A stretch of 64,000 nt of DNA, from positions 806,001-870,000 of the forward strand of contig NZ_MOAL01000004.1 of assembly GCF_003731765.1 (NCBI RefSeq), written 5' to 3'. The position numbers and the translations under genes are program-made. Below the pieces are notes generated by a model. It did no database searches. It was not told the DNA's origin and was given only the letters and a program-made list of their open reading frames with translations. Source of the DNA: Pseudomonas chlororaphis. Lineage in GTDB: Bacteria > Pseudomonadota > Gammaproteobacteria > Pseudomonadales > Pseudomonadaceae. Position 1 is the first letter of the stretch; every line of letters begins with the position of its first letter. Positions 43,810-53,019 of this stretch are shown here, in pieces.

Positions 43810-44514
43810 ATGACTGATCTCTCTGCATTCCCCATCACTGCAAAGTGGCCTGCTCAGTTCCCCGAATGGATTCAACTGTATTCCCTGCCCACGCCCAACG
43901 GGGTCAAGGTCTCGATCATGCTCGAAGAGATCGGCCTGCCCTATGAGCCGCACCGCGTGGCGTTCGACAGCAATGACCAGCTGTCCGCCGAGTTCCTGTC
44001 CCTGAACCCCAACAACAAAATCCCGGCGATTCTCGACCCCCACGGGCCGGGCGACCAGCCGCTGGCGGTGTTCGAGTCCGGGGCGATCCTGATCTACCTG
44101 GCAGACAAAAGCGGGCAGTTGCTGGCCCAGGAAGGCGCGGCGCGCTACGAGACCCTGCAATGGCTGATGTGGCAAATGGGCGGCATCGGCCCGATGTTCG
44201 GCCAGTTGGGCTTCTTCAATAAGTTCGCCGGCAAGGATTACGAGGACAAGCGTCCGCGGGACCGTTATGTGGCCGAATCCAAGCGCCTGCTGGGCGTGCT
44301 TGAAGGGCGCTTGCAGGGCCGTGACTGGATCATGGGCGAGCGCTACACCATCGCCGACATCGCAACCTTCCCCTGGGTGCGCAACCTGATCGGTTTCTAT
44401 GAAGCCGGGGACCTGGTGGGCATCAACGATTTCCCCAATGTGCAGCGAGTGCTGGCGCGCTTCGTGGCGCGGCCGGCGGTGATTCGTGGCCTGGAAATAC
44501 CCAAGGCGGTCTGA
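43810..44514 (+). CDS. Glutathione S-transferase, YfcG/YghU-like
   Basis: A 234-residue two-domain transferase. The thioredoxin-like domain has LYSLPTPNGVKVSIMLEEIGLPYE, with NPNNKIPAI and ESGAILIYLA as glutathione-binding parts, and the C-terminal helical domain has YTIADIATFPWV. The TPNG motif suggests Nu-class enzymes that reduce disulfides and peroxides with glutathione. It has its own promoter. Confidence 0.88.
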   Translation: MTDLSAFPITAKWPAQFPEWIQLYSLPTPNGVKVSIMLEEIGLPYEPHRVAFDSNDQLSAEFLSLNPNNKIPAILDPHGPGDQPLAVFESGAILIYLADKSGQLLAQEGAARYETLQWLMWQMGGIGPMFGQLGFFNKFAGKDYEDKRPRDRYVAESKRLLGVLEGRLQGRDWIMGERYTIADIATFPWVRNLIGFYEAGDLVGINDFPNVQRVLARFVARPAVIRGLEIPKAV

Positions 44515-44565
44515 CCGCGCACCTCGCCCGCATCGGATGCGGGCGCTTTGACTACAGGACCGCTC

Positions 44566-45408
44566 ATGGGCCCCTTGCCATTTAAACAAGTCGACGTGTT
44601 CAGTCATCAGCCGCTCAAAGGCAACCCGGTGGCGGTGGTGTTCGAGGCCGACGCGCTGGGTGACGAGCGCATGGCGGCGTTCGCCAACTGGACCAACCTC
44701 GCCGAAACCACCTTTATCCTCAAACCCCAGGACCCGCGCGCCGACTACCGCCTGCGGATCTTCACCACGGTCCAGGAGCTGCCGTTCGCCGGCCACCCGA
44801 CCCTGGGCAGTTGCCATGCCTGGCTGGAATCCGGCGGCCAGCCCAAGGGCAAGGAGATCATTCAGGAATGCGGTGTGGGCCTGGTGCGGATCCGGCGCCA
44901 GGGTTCGGAGCTGGCGTTCCTGGCGCCACCCTTGCTGCGTTCCGGCCCGGTGGAACCCGAGTTGCTGGAGCAGGTGCGCATTGGCCTGCGCCTGGAACCG
45001 CAGGCGATCATTGCCGCCCAGTGGGTGGACAACGGCGCCGGCTGGCTGGCGGTGATGCTTGCCGAGCGCCAGCAGGTGCTGGACTTGCAGCCCGATTACA
45101 CGCAACTGCTGGGCCTGGCCGTGGGGGTGATCGCCCGCTGTGACCCAGCGCGCGATGCCACGGATGCACAGTTCGAAGTGCGGGGTTTTATTGCCGGTGA
45201 CGGCATGCCTGAAGACCCGGCCACTGGCAGCTTGAACGCCGGTATCGCCCAATGGCTGCTGGGTGCCGGCCTGGCGCCGAGCCGCTACGTGGTCAGCCAG
45301 GGGCTGAGCATGGGGCGCGCGGGGTGGATTCAGGTGGAGCAGGTGGGGGATGACGTGTGGATCGGCGGTGCCGCCGTGACCTGCCTGCAGGGCACGTTGT
45401 CGCTGTAA
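44566..45408 (+). CDS. PhzF-family isomerase
   Basis: A 280-residue protein of the PhzF/DAP-epimerase fold. The catalytic Glu is E47 in TNLAETTFIL; the opening VDVFSHQPLKGNPVAVV and the closing DPATGSLNAGIAQWL are family signatures. No other phenazine genes are near, so a phenazine role is not implied. The ATG giving MGPLPFKQVD was preferred to an upstream start. Confidence 0.86.
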   Translation: MGPLPFKQVDVFSHQPLKGNPVAVVFEADALGDERMAAFANWTNLAETTFILKPQDPRADYRLRIFTTVQELPFAGHPTLGSCHAWLESGGQPKGKEIIQECGVGLVRIRRQGSELAFLAPPLLRSGPVEPELLEQVRIGLRLEPQAIIAAQWVDNGAGWLAVMLAERQQVLDLQPDYTQLLGLAVGVIARCDPARDATDAQFEVRGFIAGDGMPEDPATGSLNAGIAQWLLGAGLAPSRYVVSQGLSMGRAGWIQVEQVGDDVWIGGAAVTCLQGTLSL

Positions 45409-45409
45409 G

Positions 45410-45447
45410 TGCCGGCGATGGCGGCGGTCATCGCGCCATCGCCGGCA
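45410..45447. terminator. Strong bidirectional hairpin between phzF-like and lysE-like genes
   Basis: TGCCGGCGATGGCG pairs with CGCCATCGCCGGCA over 14 bp without mismatch, loop 10 nt, exactly between the convergent stop codons. Confidence 0.75.
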
Positions 45448-45456
45448 GGTCAGGGT

Positions 45457-46077
45457 TCAGCGGTTATTGGCCGCCAGCTTGATGCCGAAACCAATCAATG
45501 CCAGGCCCGCCACCCGAGTGGCAATGGCCCGTGCCAGGGGCAGGGCCTTGAGGCGGATGGCTGCGGCATTGCCCAGCAGCACCAGCACGACCTGGTACAC
45601 CAGGCTGATCAGGGTGATGTGCAGCATCATCACCAGCAAGGTCAGGCTGGAGCCGTCCGGGCGGATAAACAGCGGAAAGAACGCGACAAAGAACAGGATC
45701 ACTTTCGGGTTGGTCAGGGCCACCGCCAGGCCATTGCGAAAGTACACCCGGGCGGATTTCTTCGGCTCCACGGCGCTGCCGTTGCTGGCCGCCGGCGCCC
45801 GCAGCAGTTGCACGCCGAGCCAGCACAGGTAGGCCGCGCCAAACCATTGCAGGCCCTGGAACAGCAGCGGGTTGGCCTGCATCAGCGCCGCCAGCCCGGC
45901 GACCGCCGCCACCATGTAGATAATGTCGCCGAGCAGGGTCCCCAGCACTGCACCGAACCCCGCGGCCACGCCATTGCGCGCCGTGGCATTGAGGATCGCC
46001 AGGGTGCCGGCGCCGGGGATCATCTGGAAAATCACGATGGCAGCGATAAAGCTGCCGTAGTTCTGGATCTCGAACAT
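45457..46077 (-). CDS. LysE/RhtB-family amino-acid exporter
   Basis: A 206-residue inner-membrane protein with six helices. IPGAGTLAILNATARNGVAAGFGAVLG near the start and GLAVALTNPKVILFFVAFFPLF in the middle are the LysE motifs. It probably exports an amino acid or related metabolite. Confidence 0.87.
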   Translation of the reverse strand: MFEIQNYGSFIAAIVIFQMIPGAGTLAILNATARNGVAAGFGAVLGTLLGDIIYMVAAVAGLAALMQANPLLFQGLQWFGAAYLCWLGVQLLRAPAASNGSAVEPKKSARVYFRNGLAVALTNPKVILFFVAFFPLFIRPDGSSLTLLVMMLHITLISLVYQVVLVLLGNAAAIRLKALPLARAIATRVAGLALIGFGIKLAANNR

Positions 46078-46271
46078 CGCGGGTGCCTTCCTGTGCGGGT
46101 ACGAATAGGGGGGTTAACACCTGCAAATACTAGGGGCAAAACCCATTGTTGCGAAAGTGGCAACGCACTCTTGGGCAACCGGGGTTTGTATCGCTCGGCG
46201 CTGGGGCATAAGCTTTGCGCCTTTTTTCGACTTTGGTCCGCTTCACACCCGGCCTGCCTTTAGGAAAAATC

Positions 46272-47246
46272 ATGTCCAGCCAGTTCCCAGAAGCCCGTCC
46301 CCGTCGCCTGCGTCGCTCCGAACAACTGCGCAGCCTGTTCCAGGAAACCGAGTTCACCCTCAACGACCTGGTGTTGCCGATTTTCGTTGAAGAAGAGATC
46401 GACGATTTCGTGCCGATCAAGAGCATGCCGGGGGTGATGCGCATTCCGGAATCCCGGCTGGCCGGGGAGATCGAGCGCTACGCCCGGGCCGGGATCAAGT
46501 CGGTGATGACCTTTGGCGTTTCCCACCATTTGAACAGCGACGGCAGCGACACCTGGAACGAGAACGGTCTGGTGTCGCGCATGTCGCGCATCGCCAAGGA
46601 CGCCGTGCCGGAGATGATCGTGATGTCCGACACCTGCTTCTGCGAATACACCGACCACGGCCATTGCGGCGTGATGCACGGTCATGAAGTGGACAACGAC
46701 CAGACCCTGCTCAACCTCGGCAAGCAAGCCGTGGCAGCCGCTCGCGCCGGGGCCGATGTGATTGCCCCGTCGGCCGCCATGGACGGCCAGGTCCAGGCCA
46801 TTCGCCGGGCGCTGGACGCGGCCGGGTTCACCCAGACGCCGATCATGGCCTATTCCACCAAGTTCGCCTCGGCGCTCTATGGCCCCTTCCGCGAAGCCGG
46901 CGGCAGCGCCCTGAAGGGCGACCGCAAGAGCTACCAGATGAACCCGATGAACCGCCGCGAAGCGGTGCGCGAATCGCTGCTGGATGAGCAGGAAGGCGCC
47001 GACTCGCTGATGGTCAAGCCGGCCGGGGCTTACCTGGACATCATCCGTGACATCCGCGAAGCCTCGCGCCTGCCGGTGGCGGCATATCAGGTCAGCGGCG
47101 AGTACGCGATGATCAAGTTCGGCGCCCAGGCTGGCGCCATCGACGAAGCCCGCGTGGTGCGTGAAAGCCTCGGCTCGATCAAGCGCGCCGGTGCCGACCT
47201 GATCTTCACCTACTTCGCCATGGACCTGGCCCTGAGCGGCATCTGA
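46272..47246 (+). CDS. hemB: Delta-aminolevulinate dehydratase HemB, zinc-type paralogue
   Basis: A 324-residue porphobilinogen synthase. The Schiff-base lysines are K197 in YSTKFAS and K249 in MVKPAG. The metal site reads T-C122-F-C124-E-Y-T-D-H-G-H-C132, the three-cysteine zinc site known from the human enzyme. The main Pseudomonas HemB is known to be a magnesium type with Asp at these places, so this is probably a second, zinc-dependent copy. The ATG giving [10 protein letters not shown] was chosen. It lies directly before an iron-regulated sigma factor gene. Confidence 0.9.
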   Translation: MSSQFPEARPRRLRRSEQLRSLFQETEFTLNDLVLPIFVEEEIDDFVPIKSMPGVMRIPESRLAGEIERYARAGIKSVMTFGVSHHLNSDGSDTWNENGLVSRMSRIAKDAVPEMIVMSDTCFCEYTDHGHCGVMHGHEVDNDQTLLNLGKQAVAAARAGADVIAPSAAMDGQVQAIRRALDAAGFTQTPIMAYSTKFASALYGPFREAGGSALKGDRKSYQMNPMNRREAVRESLLDEQEGADSLMVKPAGAYLDIIRDIREASRLPVAAYQVSGEYAMIKFGAQAGAIDEARVVRESLGSIKRAGADLIFTYFAMDLALSGI

Positions 47247-47323
47247 TGCGCCCTTGAGCCCCGACAAAGCCGCGCCGCCGATTCCCGGTGGCGTGGCTAT
47301 TGCCAAGCCTTTGCTGTCTGCAT

Positions 47324-47342
47324 GACAATGCGATTCATTATC
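47324..47342. promoter_or_regulatory. Probable Fur box
   Basis: Read on the minus strand, GATAATGAATCGCATTGTC matches 14 of 19 positions of the classic Fur consensus. It lies 20 bp upstream of the sigma-factor ATG, so iron repression of this sigma/anti-sigma/receptor set is expected. Confidence 0.7.
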
Positions 47343-47362
47343 AAATGTGAACTTTTATTGTC

Positions 47363-47884
47363 ATGCCCGCCGACGATCTGTCCCTGCGCTGCGCCGTCAA
47401 CGACCTCTATTGCGACCACCATGGCTGGCTCCACGGCTGGCTGCGCCAGCGCCTGGGCAACGCCTGCGATGCCTCGGACCTGGTGCAGGACACCTTCGTG
47501 CGCATCATCAAGGCGCGCAACGCCCTGGACATCCGCGAGCCGCGGCCCTATCTGTCGCGGGTCGCCCAAGGCCTGATGATCGATCTGTTTCGCCGCCGCT
47601 CCCTGGAACAGGCCTACCTTGAAGCCTTGGCCTGGATGCCCGAAGGCGAGCATCCGTCGCCGGAAGAGCAGGCCATCCTGCTTCAGGCCCTATTGGAGAT
47701 CGACCGCTTGCTCGACGGCCTGGGCACCAAGGTCAAGCAGGCGTTCCTGCTGTCCCAGTGCGACGGCCTGACCTACGAGCACATCGCCGAGCGCCTGCAG
47801 ATTTCGGTGCGCAGCGTGAACAACTACATGGCCAAGGCCATGGAGCACTGCTGCCTGATGCAGATCCGGATGCAGTATTCATGA
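47363..47884 (+). CDS. ECF sigma factor, FecI-like
   Basis: A 173-residue iron-starvation sigma factor. Region 2 includes DASDLVQDTFVRIIKARNAL and region 4 includes CDGLTYEHIAERLQISVRSVNNYMAKAM. It should direct transcription of the TonB receptor gene downstream. Its stop codon overlaps the start of the anti-sigma gene as ATGA. Confidence 0.9.
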   Translation: MPADDLSLRCAVNDLYCDHHGWLHGWLRQRLGNACDASDLVQDTFVRIIKARNALDIREPRPYLSRVAQGLMIDLFRRRSLEQAYLEALAWMPEGEHPSPEEQAILLQALLEIDRLLDGLGTKVKQAFLLSQCDGLTYEHIAERLQISVRSVNNYMAKAMEHCCLMQIRMQYS

Positions 47885-48840
47885 GTTTTTCCAGCCCCCA
47901 GCTCAGTGACAGCGAACTCCAGGCCATCAGCGCCGCGGCCCGCTGGTACGCGCGGCTGCGTTCCGGCAGCGCCAGCCAGCAGGAGCAACAGGAGTGGCAG
48001 CACTGGCTGGCGGCGGACCTGCTGCATCGCCAGGCCTGGGAGCGCATGCAAATGGTCGGCGAACAAATGGCCGGGGTGCCGGGACGCTTGGCCGGCCCAG
48101 CGCTGCGCCGTGCCGGGCAATCGCGGCGCCAGGTGTTGCGCGGGGTCCTGCTGCTGACCTCGGCCAGCGCCTTGGGCTGGCTGGGCTGGCGCAGCGACAC
48201 GGCGCAGAACCTGATGGCCGACTACCGCACCCGTGTGGGCGAGCGTCGCGAAGTGCGCCTGGCGGACGGCAGTTCGCTGCTGCTCAATACCGACACCTCG
48301 GTGAACCTGCGGTTTGACGGCCAGCAGCGGGTGCTGGAGTTGCTTTGGGGCGAAGTCCTGGTCGGCGCGGCGCCGGACTCGCTGCAGCGGCCGTTGCGCA
48401 TCGACACCCGTCACGGCCGGGTGCAGACCTTGGCCGGACGCTTCCTGGTGCGTTCCGAGGCCCTTCGGGGCCAGGTGGCGGTGCTGGAGCAGGCGGTGCA
48501 GTTGAGCCTGTCGGACGGATCGCCACCCCGGCGCCTGGAGGCCGGCCAGGGCCTGGACTTCGACGCTCGCAGTGTGGGCGCGGTGCGGCGCAACGATGCT
48601 TCGGTAGGGGCGTGGCGCCAGGGCAGCATCATTGCCATCGACCGGCCGCTGGGCGAGTTGCTGGCCGACTTGTCGCGTTATCGGCCGGGGCTCCTGCACT
48701 GCGACCCGCAGATCGCCGGCCTGAAAGTCTCCGGGGCCTTTCCCATCGACAACACCGACCGCGCCCTGGCGGCGCTGGAAAGCGGTTTTGGCCTCAAAAT
48801 CAGCCGCTATACGCCTTATTGGGTGCGGGTTCGCGCCTAG
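47881..48840 (+). CDS. FecR-family anti-sigma regulator
   Basis: A 319-residue inner-membrane protein. It has an N-terminal DUF4880-type domain (AARWYARLRSGSASQQEQQEW, then HRQAWERM), one membrane segment (about residues 85-103) and a periplasmic FecR domain with YRTRVGERREVRLADGSSLLLNTDT. It relays receptor occupancy to the sigma factor. The ATG overlaps the sigma stop codon by 4 nt. Confidence 0.9.
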   Translation: MSFSSPQLSDSELQAISAAARWYARLRSGSASQQEQQEWQHWLAADLLHRQAWERMQMVGEQMAGVPGRLAGPALRRAGQSRRQVLRGVLLLTSASALGWLGWRSDTAQNLMADYRTRVGERREVRLADGSSLLLNTDTSVNLRFDGQQRVLELLWGEVLVGAAPDSLQRPLRIDTRHGRVQTLAGRFLVRSEALRGQVAVLEQAVQLSLSDGSPPRRLEAGQGLDFDARSVGAVRRNDASVGAWRQGSIIAIDRPLGELLADLSRYRPGLLHCDPQIAGLKVSGAFPIDNTDRALAALESGFGLKISRYTPYWVRVRA

Positions 48841-48904
48841 CCCGTGGCTGCCGGAAAATATTTTTCCCAAGCGTTGCACTTTGTTCGCCCCTGGTTCGGC
48901 TTAT

Positions 48905-48935
48905 CCCCCAGTGGATTCATTTTCATCATTGGGGG
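48905..48935 (+). promoter_or_regulatory. Hairpin that could mask the receptor's ribosome site
   Basis: CCCCCA (48905-48910) can pair with TGGGGG (48930-48935), whose G run is part of the ribosome-binding GGGGGAAGG before the receptor ATG at 48946. If it forms in the mRNA it would reduce translation. Confidence 0.35.
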
Positions 48936-48945
48936 AAGGCAAGAC

Positions 48946-51420
48946 ATGTCGGATGTTCACAAGCCGAAGTTGGCGAATGCGGTGAAGGCCGGGCTCTGGG
49001 GCATGCTCGCGGTGTATGGCGCGACAGCGCTGCCGCAGGCGGCCATGGCGGCGGGGGAGCAGACCCAGGTGCGGCGTTTCGATATCGCCGCCGGCAACCT
49101 GAGCGAAGTCCTCAGCCGTTTCGCCAGCGAAGCGGGTGCGGCGATTTCCTTCGACGCGCGGCAAACCGACGGCTTGGCTTCGGCGGGCTTGCAGGGCGAG
49201 TACGGCGTGCTTGAGGGCTTTGCGCGGATTCTCTCCGGCACGGGCTTGCAAGCCGAGCCGCAGAGCAACGGCAGCTACGTGCTGCGTTCTGTGCCCAAGA
49301 GCGCGTCGAGCCTGGAACTGGGGGTGACTAGTGTGCAGGCCCAGGCCCTGGGCGCCACCACCGAAAACTCCGGTTCCTACACCACGGGTGCGGTGACCAT
49401 CGGCAAAGGCGCCCATTCCCTGCGGCAGACCCCGCAATCGATCACGGTGATGACCCGCAAGCTGATGGACGATCAGAACATCACCACGGTCGAAGACGTG
49501 ATGGCCAAGACCCCCGGCATCACCCTTTACGAGTCGCCCATGGGCGGCAAGTACTTCTATTCCCGGGGCTTCCAGATGCTCGGCCAGTACCAGTACGACG
49601 GCGTGCCCCTGGACATGGGCAACAACTACGTGCAGGCCGACAGCTTCAGTGGCGACCTGGCCTATTACGACCGAGTGGAAATCCTCCGCGGCGCGGCGGG
49701 CATGATGAAGGGCGCCGGTGGCACCTCGGGTTCGGTCAACTTCGTGCGCAAGCGCGGCCAGAGCGAGGCCCACACCGAGCTCTCGTTGTCCGGCGGCAGT
49801 TGGGACAACTACCGTGGCCAGGTCGATACCGGCGGGCCGCTGAACGAAGACGGCACGCTGCGCGGGCGGGTGGTGGTGGCCGAGCAGAGCAAGCACTACT
49901 TCTACGACAACGCCAGCCGCAAGGACCAGACCTACTACGGTGCCCTGGACGTTGACCTAGACCCGGCCACCACCGTGGGCCTGGGCATCGCCTATGAAGA
50001 CGTGGACGCCACGCCTTGCTGGGGCGGCCTGCCGCGCTATCGCGATGGCAGCGACCTCAAGCTGGGCCGTTCCACCTGCCTGAATCCGTCGTGGAATACC
50101 TGGCGCAGCCAGCGCACCACCCTGTTCGGCGACCTCAAGCACCAGTTCAATGACGATTGGTCGCTGAAGGTGGCCGGGGTCTATACCAAGAACACCCAGG
50201 ACATCAAATACGCCTTCGCCTCGGGTTCGGTGACCCCGGCCAACACCACCTCGCCGCTGATCAGCGGCCTGTTCGACTACGACCAAGTGGACTACGGCTT
50301 CGACGCCTACGTGGATGGCAAATTCGACGCCTTCGGCCTGGAGCACGAGTTGACGGTGGGGGTGAACGCCAGCCGTTCGAACAAGAACGACTTCTTCAGC
50401 GTCGCCATCCTTCCCCAGCGCCAGGATGTGTTCAACCCGAACAAGCACATCCCCGAGCCTGACGACAGCTACTACTACGCCAACTCGACCCGTGGCGGCC
50501 CGGTGGATTCGGTGACCAAGCAGTACGGCGCCTATTCCACCCTGCGCCTGAAACTGGCCGATCCGCTGACTCTGGTTCTGGGCAGCCGGGTGAGTTGGTA
50601 CAAGTCGCAAACCGACTACCTGTTTATCTCCGACAACAGCACCCAGCACGCCGAGACCAAGGAAACCGGGCAGGTCACGCCCTTTGCCGCTGTGCTCTAT
50701 GACCTCAACGACAACCTGACGCTGTACGCCAGCTACTCGGACATTTTCACGCCCCAGGGCGGTTACCGCACTGAATCCGGCTCTTCCCTCAAACCGTTGG
50801 TGGGCCAGAGCTACGAGCTGGGGATCAAGGGCGAGTGGTTCGAGGGGCGCCTGAACAGCTCTTTCAACCTGTTCCGCACGATTCAGAAAGACCAGGCACA
50901 GACCGACTACCTGTCCAGTTGCGCATCGTTCGACGGCTATTGCTACGCCAATGCCGGCAAGGTCCGGGCCCAGGGCTTCGAGGCTGAAGTCAGTGGCGAA
51001 GTCATCGAGCGCCTGCAATTGTTGGCCGGCTACACCTTCACCCAGACCCGCACTCTGGACGACTTGGACAGCAGCAAGAATGGCGCGGCGTTCAACAGCT
51101 ACGTGCCCAAGCACCTGCTGCGAGTCTGGGGCGACTACAGCCTCAGTGGTCCCCTTGAGCGCTTCACCGTCGGTGCCGGGGTCAACGCGCAAAGCGGCAA
51201 CTTCCGCAGCTCGCCGGCCACCGGGCAGAAGATCACCCAGGCCGGTTATGCGATCTGGAACGGGCGCATCGGCTACCGCATCGACGACACCTGGTCCCTG
51301 GCGCTCAACGGCAACAACCTGTTGGACAAGCGCTACTACGCCACCGTGGGCACCGAGAACTTCGGCAACTTCTACGGCGATCCGCGCAACTTCATGGTCT
51401 CGGTCAAAGCCAGCTTCTAA
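48946..51420 (+). CDS. TonB-dependent siderophore receptor with signalling domain
   Basis: An 824-residue outer-membrane receptor. After a signal peptide ending AMA, an STN signalling domain (about residues 40-95: FDIAAGNLSEVLSRFASEAG) precedes the plug (RQTPQSITVMTRKLMDDQNI, RVEILRGAAGMMKG) and a 22-strand barrel ending in the aromatic F needed for insertion. STN receptors talk to FecR-like proteins, encoded just upstream. A ferric-siderophore ligand is likely but cannot be named. The ATG with GGGGAAGG was chosen over a longer open frame. Confidence 0.92.
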   Translation: MSDVHKPKLANAVKAGLWGMLAVYGATALPQAAMAAGEQTQVRRFDIAAGNLSEVLSRFASEAGAAISFDARQTDGLASAGLQGEYGVLEGFARILSGTGLQAEPQSNGSYVLRSVPKSASSLELGVTSVQAQALGATTENSGSYTTGAVTIGKGAHSLRQTPQSITVMTRKLMDDQNITTVEDVMAKTPGITLYESPMGGKYFYSRGFQMLGQYQYDGVPLDMGNNYVQADSFSGDLAYYDRVEILRGAAGMMKGAGGTSGSVNFVRKRGQSEAHTELSLSGGSWDNYRGQVDTGGPLNEDGTLRGRVVVAEQSKHYFYDNASRKDQTYYGALDVDLDPATTVGLGIAYEDVDATPCWGGLPRYRDGSDLKLGRSTCLNPSWNTWRSQRTTLFGDLKHQFNDDWSLKVAGVYTKNTQDIKYAFASGSVTPANTTSPLISGLFDYDQVDYGFDAYVDGKFDAFGLEHELTVGVNASRSNKNDFFSVAILPQRQDVFNPNKHIPEPDDSYYYANSTRGGPVDSVTKQYGAYSTLRLKLADPLTLVLGSRVSWYKSQTDYLFISDNSTQHAETKETGQVTPFAAVLYDLNDNLTLYASYSDIFTPQGGYRTESGSSLKPLVGQSYELGIKGEWFEGRLNSSFNLFRTIQKDQAQTDYLSSCASFDGYCYANAGKVRAQGFEAEVSGEVIERLQLLAGYTFTQTRTLDDLDSSKNGAAFNSYVPKHLLRVWGDYSLSGPLERFTVGAGVNAQSGNFRSSPATGQKITQAGYAIWNGRIGYRIDDTWSLALNGNNLLDKRYYATVGTENFGNFYGDPRNFMVSVKASF

Positions 51421-52957
51421 GGCCTTTGTCCCAAAGCCAGGGGCGTATGTCGCGCTCGATGAAATAGCGTGCCAGGGCCTTGGGGTCCGCGCTGCGCTCG
51501 GCCAGGGCCACGTAGGTGTCGGGGCGCAGCAGGTAGTAACCGTTGCGCGCCAGCCCTGCCGCGGCATGCGCCGGGCGCCAGTCGAAGATACTCAGGGGCA
51601 GCTTGTGCTCCTGGCACCAAGAGATCAGCTCGTCGCTGGTGACCCCGTACACGTGCACTTGCCAGCCGGTCAGGGTCAGGCTGGTGAAGTTGTCGTGTTC
51701 CGCATCGTGGGCCCAGGGCAGGCGATCACCGCCATGCACTTGGCCGGCGCTGCCGCTGCTCAACGGCATGTTGCGGTAGTTCAGGGTGATCTGCGACACG
51801 GTGCGAAAGAGCCATTCGCGTGCCGCCTCGAACGCCGCCAGTTTGGGAATCAGCATCGGCGCCAGGCGCGTGCGCAGCAGGTTGGCAATGGTGCCTTCGG
51901 CCGTGGCGAAGCTGAACACCCGGTCAGTGGTGGCCACCAGGCGCCGGGCAAACTCCATGCGCTCGACTTCGTAACTGTCCAGCAGGCGTCCTTCGGCCTG
52001 GCCGGTGAGCACGGCGGCGAGCTTCCAGGCCAGGTTGATGGCGTCGCCGATTCCGGTGTTCATGCCCTGGCCGCCGGCCGGGCTGTGCACATGGGCCGCA
52101 TCCCCCAAGAGAAACACCCGCCCGCTGCGAAACTGCTCTGCCACCCGGTGATGCACACGGTAGGTGGAGAACCAGTTGACCCGTTGCACCTCGACCTGGA
52201 GTTGGTCCAGGGCGCGGTGGCTGACGTCCTCGAAACGCAACTCTTCCGGGGCTTCGGCGTGTTCGCCGGTGACCGTGCCGATCAGCCGGGCGCGGCCTGC
52301 ACCGGCCAGGGGGAAGACCGCGAGAAAGTCCGACTCATCCAGGTCCACGTGCAGTTGGCCGTCGATGGACGGGCCGCTGGCGTCCACATCCGCGACATAA
52401 AACACCTGCCGATAGGTGCCTCCCGGAAAACCGCTGCCCAGGGTTTGGCGCACCGTCGAGCGGGCGCCGTCGCAGCCGGCCAGGTAAAAGGCCTGGCAGC
52501 GTTCCTCGTAGCCGTCGGCATGGCGCAGTCGGGCTTCCACCAGGTTGCCCAAGTCGTTGAAGCCCAGCAGTTCGGTGTCGCGCTCCACACTCACCCCCAG
52601 GCTCGCCAGGCGCTCCACCAGCAATTGCTCGTGCAGGTCCTGGGGGAAAATGTGCAGGAAGGGGTAGGGCGTCAGGTCCTCGCCAATGTCATTGAGGGGC
52701 AACTGGGCGGCGCGCTGGCCCTGGACCCAGAGATTCACCGCCGGCACCTGGTGGCCCTGTTCAAGGATGGCCTGGGTCAGGTCCAGTTGGCGGTACAGCT
52801 CCAGGGTCCGGGCTTGCACGGCCAGGGCCCGGGACGTGGTACCGGGCCCCGAGGTGCGGTCGATGATGCGCACCTGGATACCTTGCTGGCGTAACCACAG
52901 GGCCAGGACCAGGCCGGTAGGCCCGGCGCCGATGATCAGTACGTCGCTGCAGTTCAT
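51404..52957 (-). CDS. FAD-dependent aromatic monooxygenase (PheA/TfdB type)
   Basis: A 517-residue flavoprotein. The FAD motif IIGAGPTGLVLALWLRQQG is at the start, DGARSTVRQTLG in the middle, and FLLGDAAHVHSPAGGQGMN the second flavin motif. The C-terminus is a thioredoxin-like domain as in phenol hydroxylases. It would hydroxylate an aromatic ring; the substrate is unknown and no ring-cleavage gene is near. Its last 17 bp overlap the 3' end of the receptor gene on the other strand. Confidence 0.86.
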   Translation of the reverse strand: MNCSDVLIIGAGPTGLVLALWLRQQGIQVRIIDRTSGPGTTSRALAVQARTLELYRQLDLTQAILEQGHQVPAVNLWVQGQRAAQLPLNDIGEDLTPYPFLHIFPQDLHEQLLVERLASLGVSVERDTELLGFNDLGNLVEARLRHADGYEERCQAFYLAGCDGARSTVRQTLGSGFPGGTYRQVFYVADVDASGPSIDGQLHVDLDESDFLAVFPLAGAGRARLIGTVTGEHAEAPEELRFEDVSHRALDQLQVEVQRVNWFSTYRVHHRVAEQFRSGRVFLLGDAAHVHSPAGGQGMNTGIGDAINLAWKLAAVLTGQAEGRLLDSYEVERMEFARRLVATTDRVFSFATAEGTIANLLRTRLAPMLIPKLAAFEAAREWLFRTVSQITLNYRNMPLSSGSAGQVHGGDRLPWAHDAEHDNFTSLTLTGWQVHVYGVTSDELISWCQEHKLPLSIFDWRPAHAAAGLARNGYYLLRPDTYVALAERSADPKALARYFIERDIRPWLWDKGLRSWL

Positions 52958-53019
52958 GTCTTGCCCTCACTGGGAAATCAAATGCATGCACTGGACGGCG
53001 GGGCGCTGTAGCCGCCCCC

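Noticed and set aside
44566..45408. Phenazine biosynthesis role for the PhzF-like gene
   Set aside because: No other phz gene is present nearby; PhzF-fold proteins are widespread with other roles.
50951..52894. 647-codon plus-strand frame over the receptor end and monooxygenase
   Set aside because: Spans two real genes in other frames and has no similarity or ribosome site.
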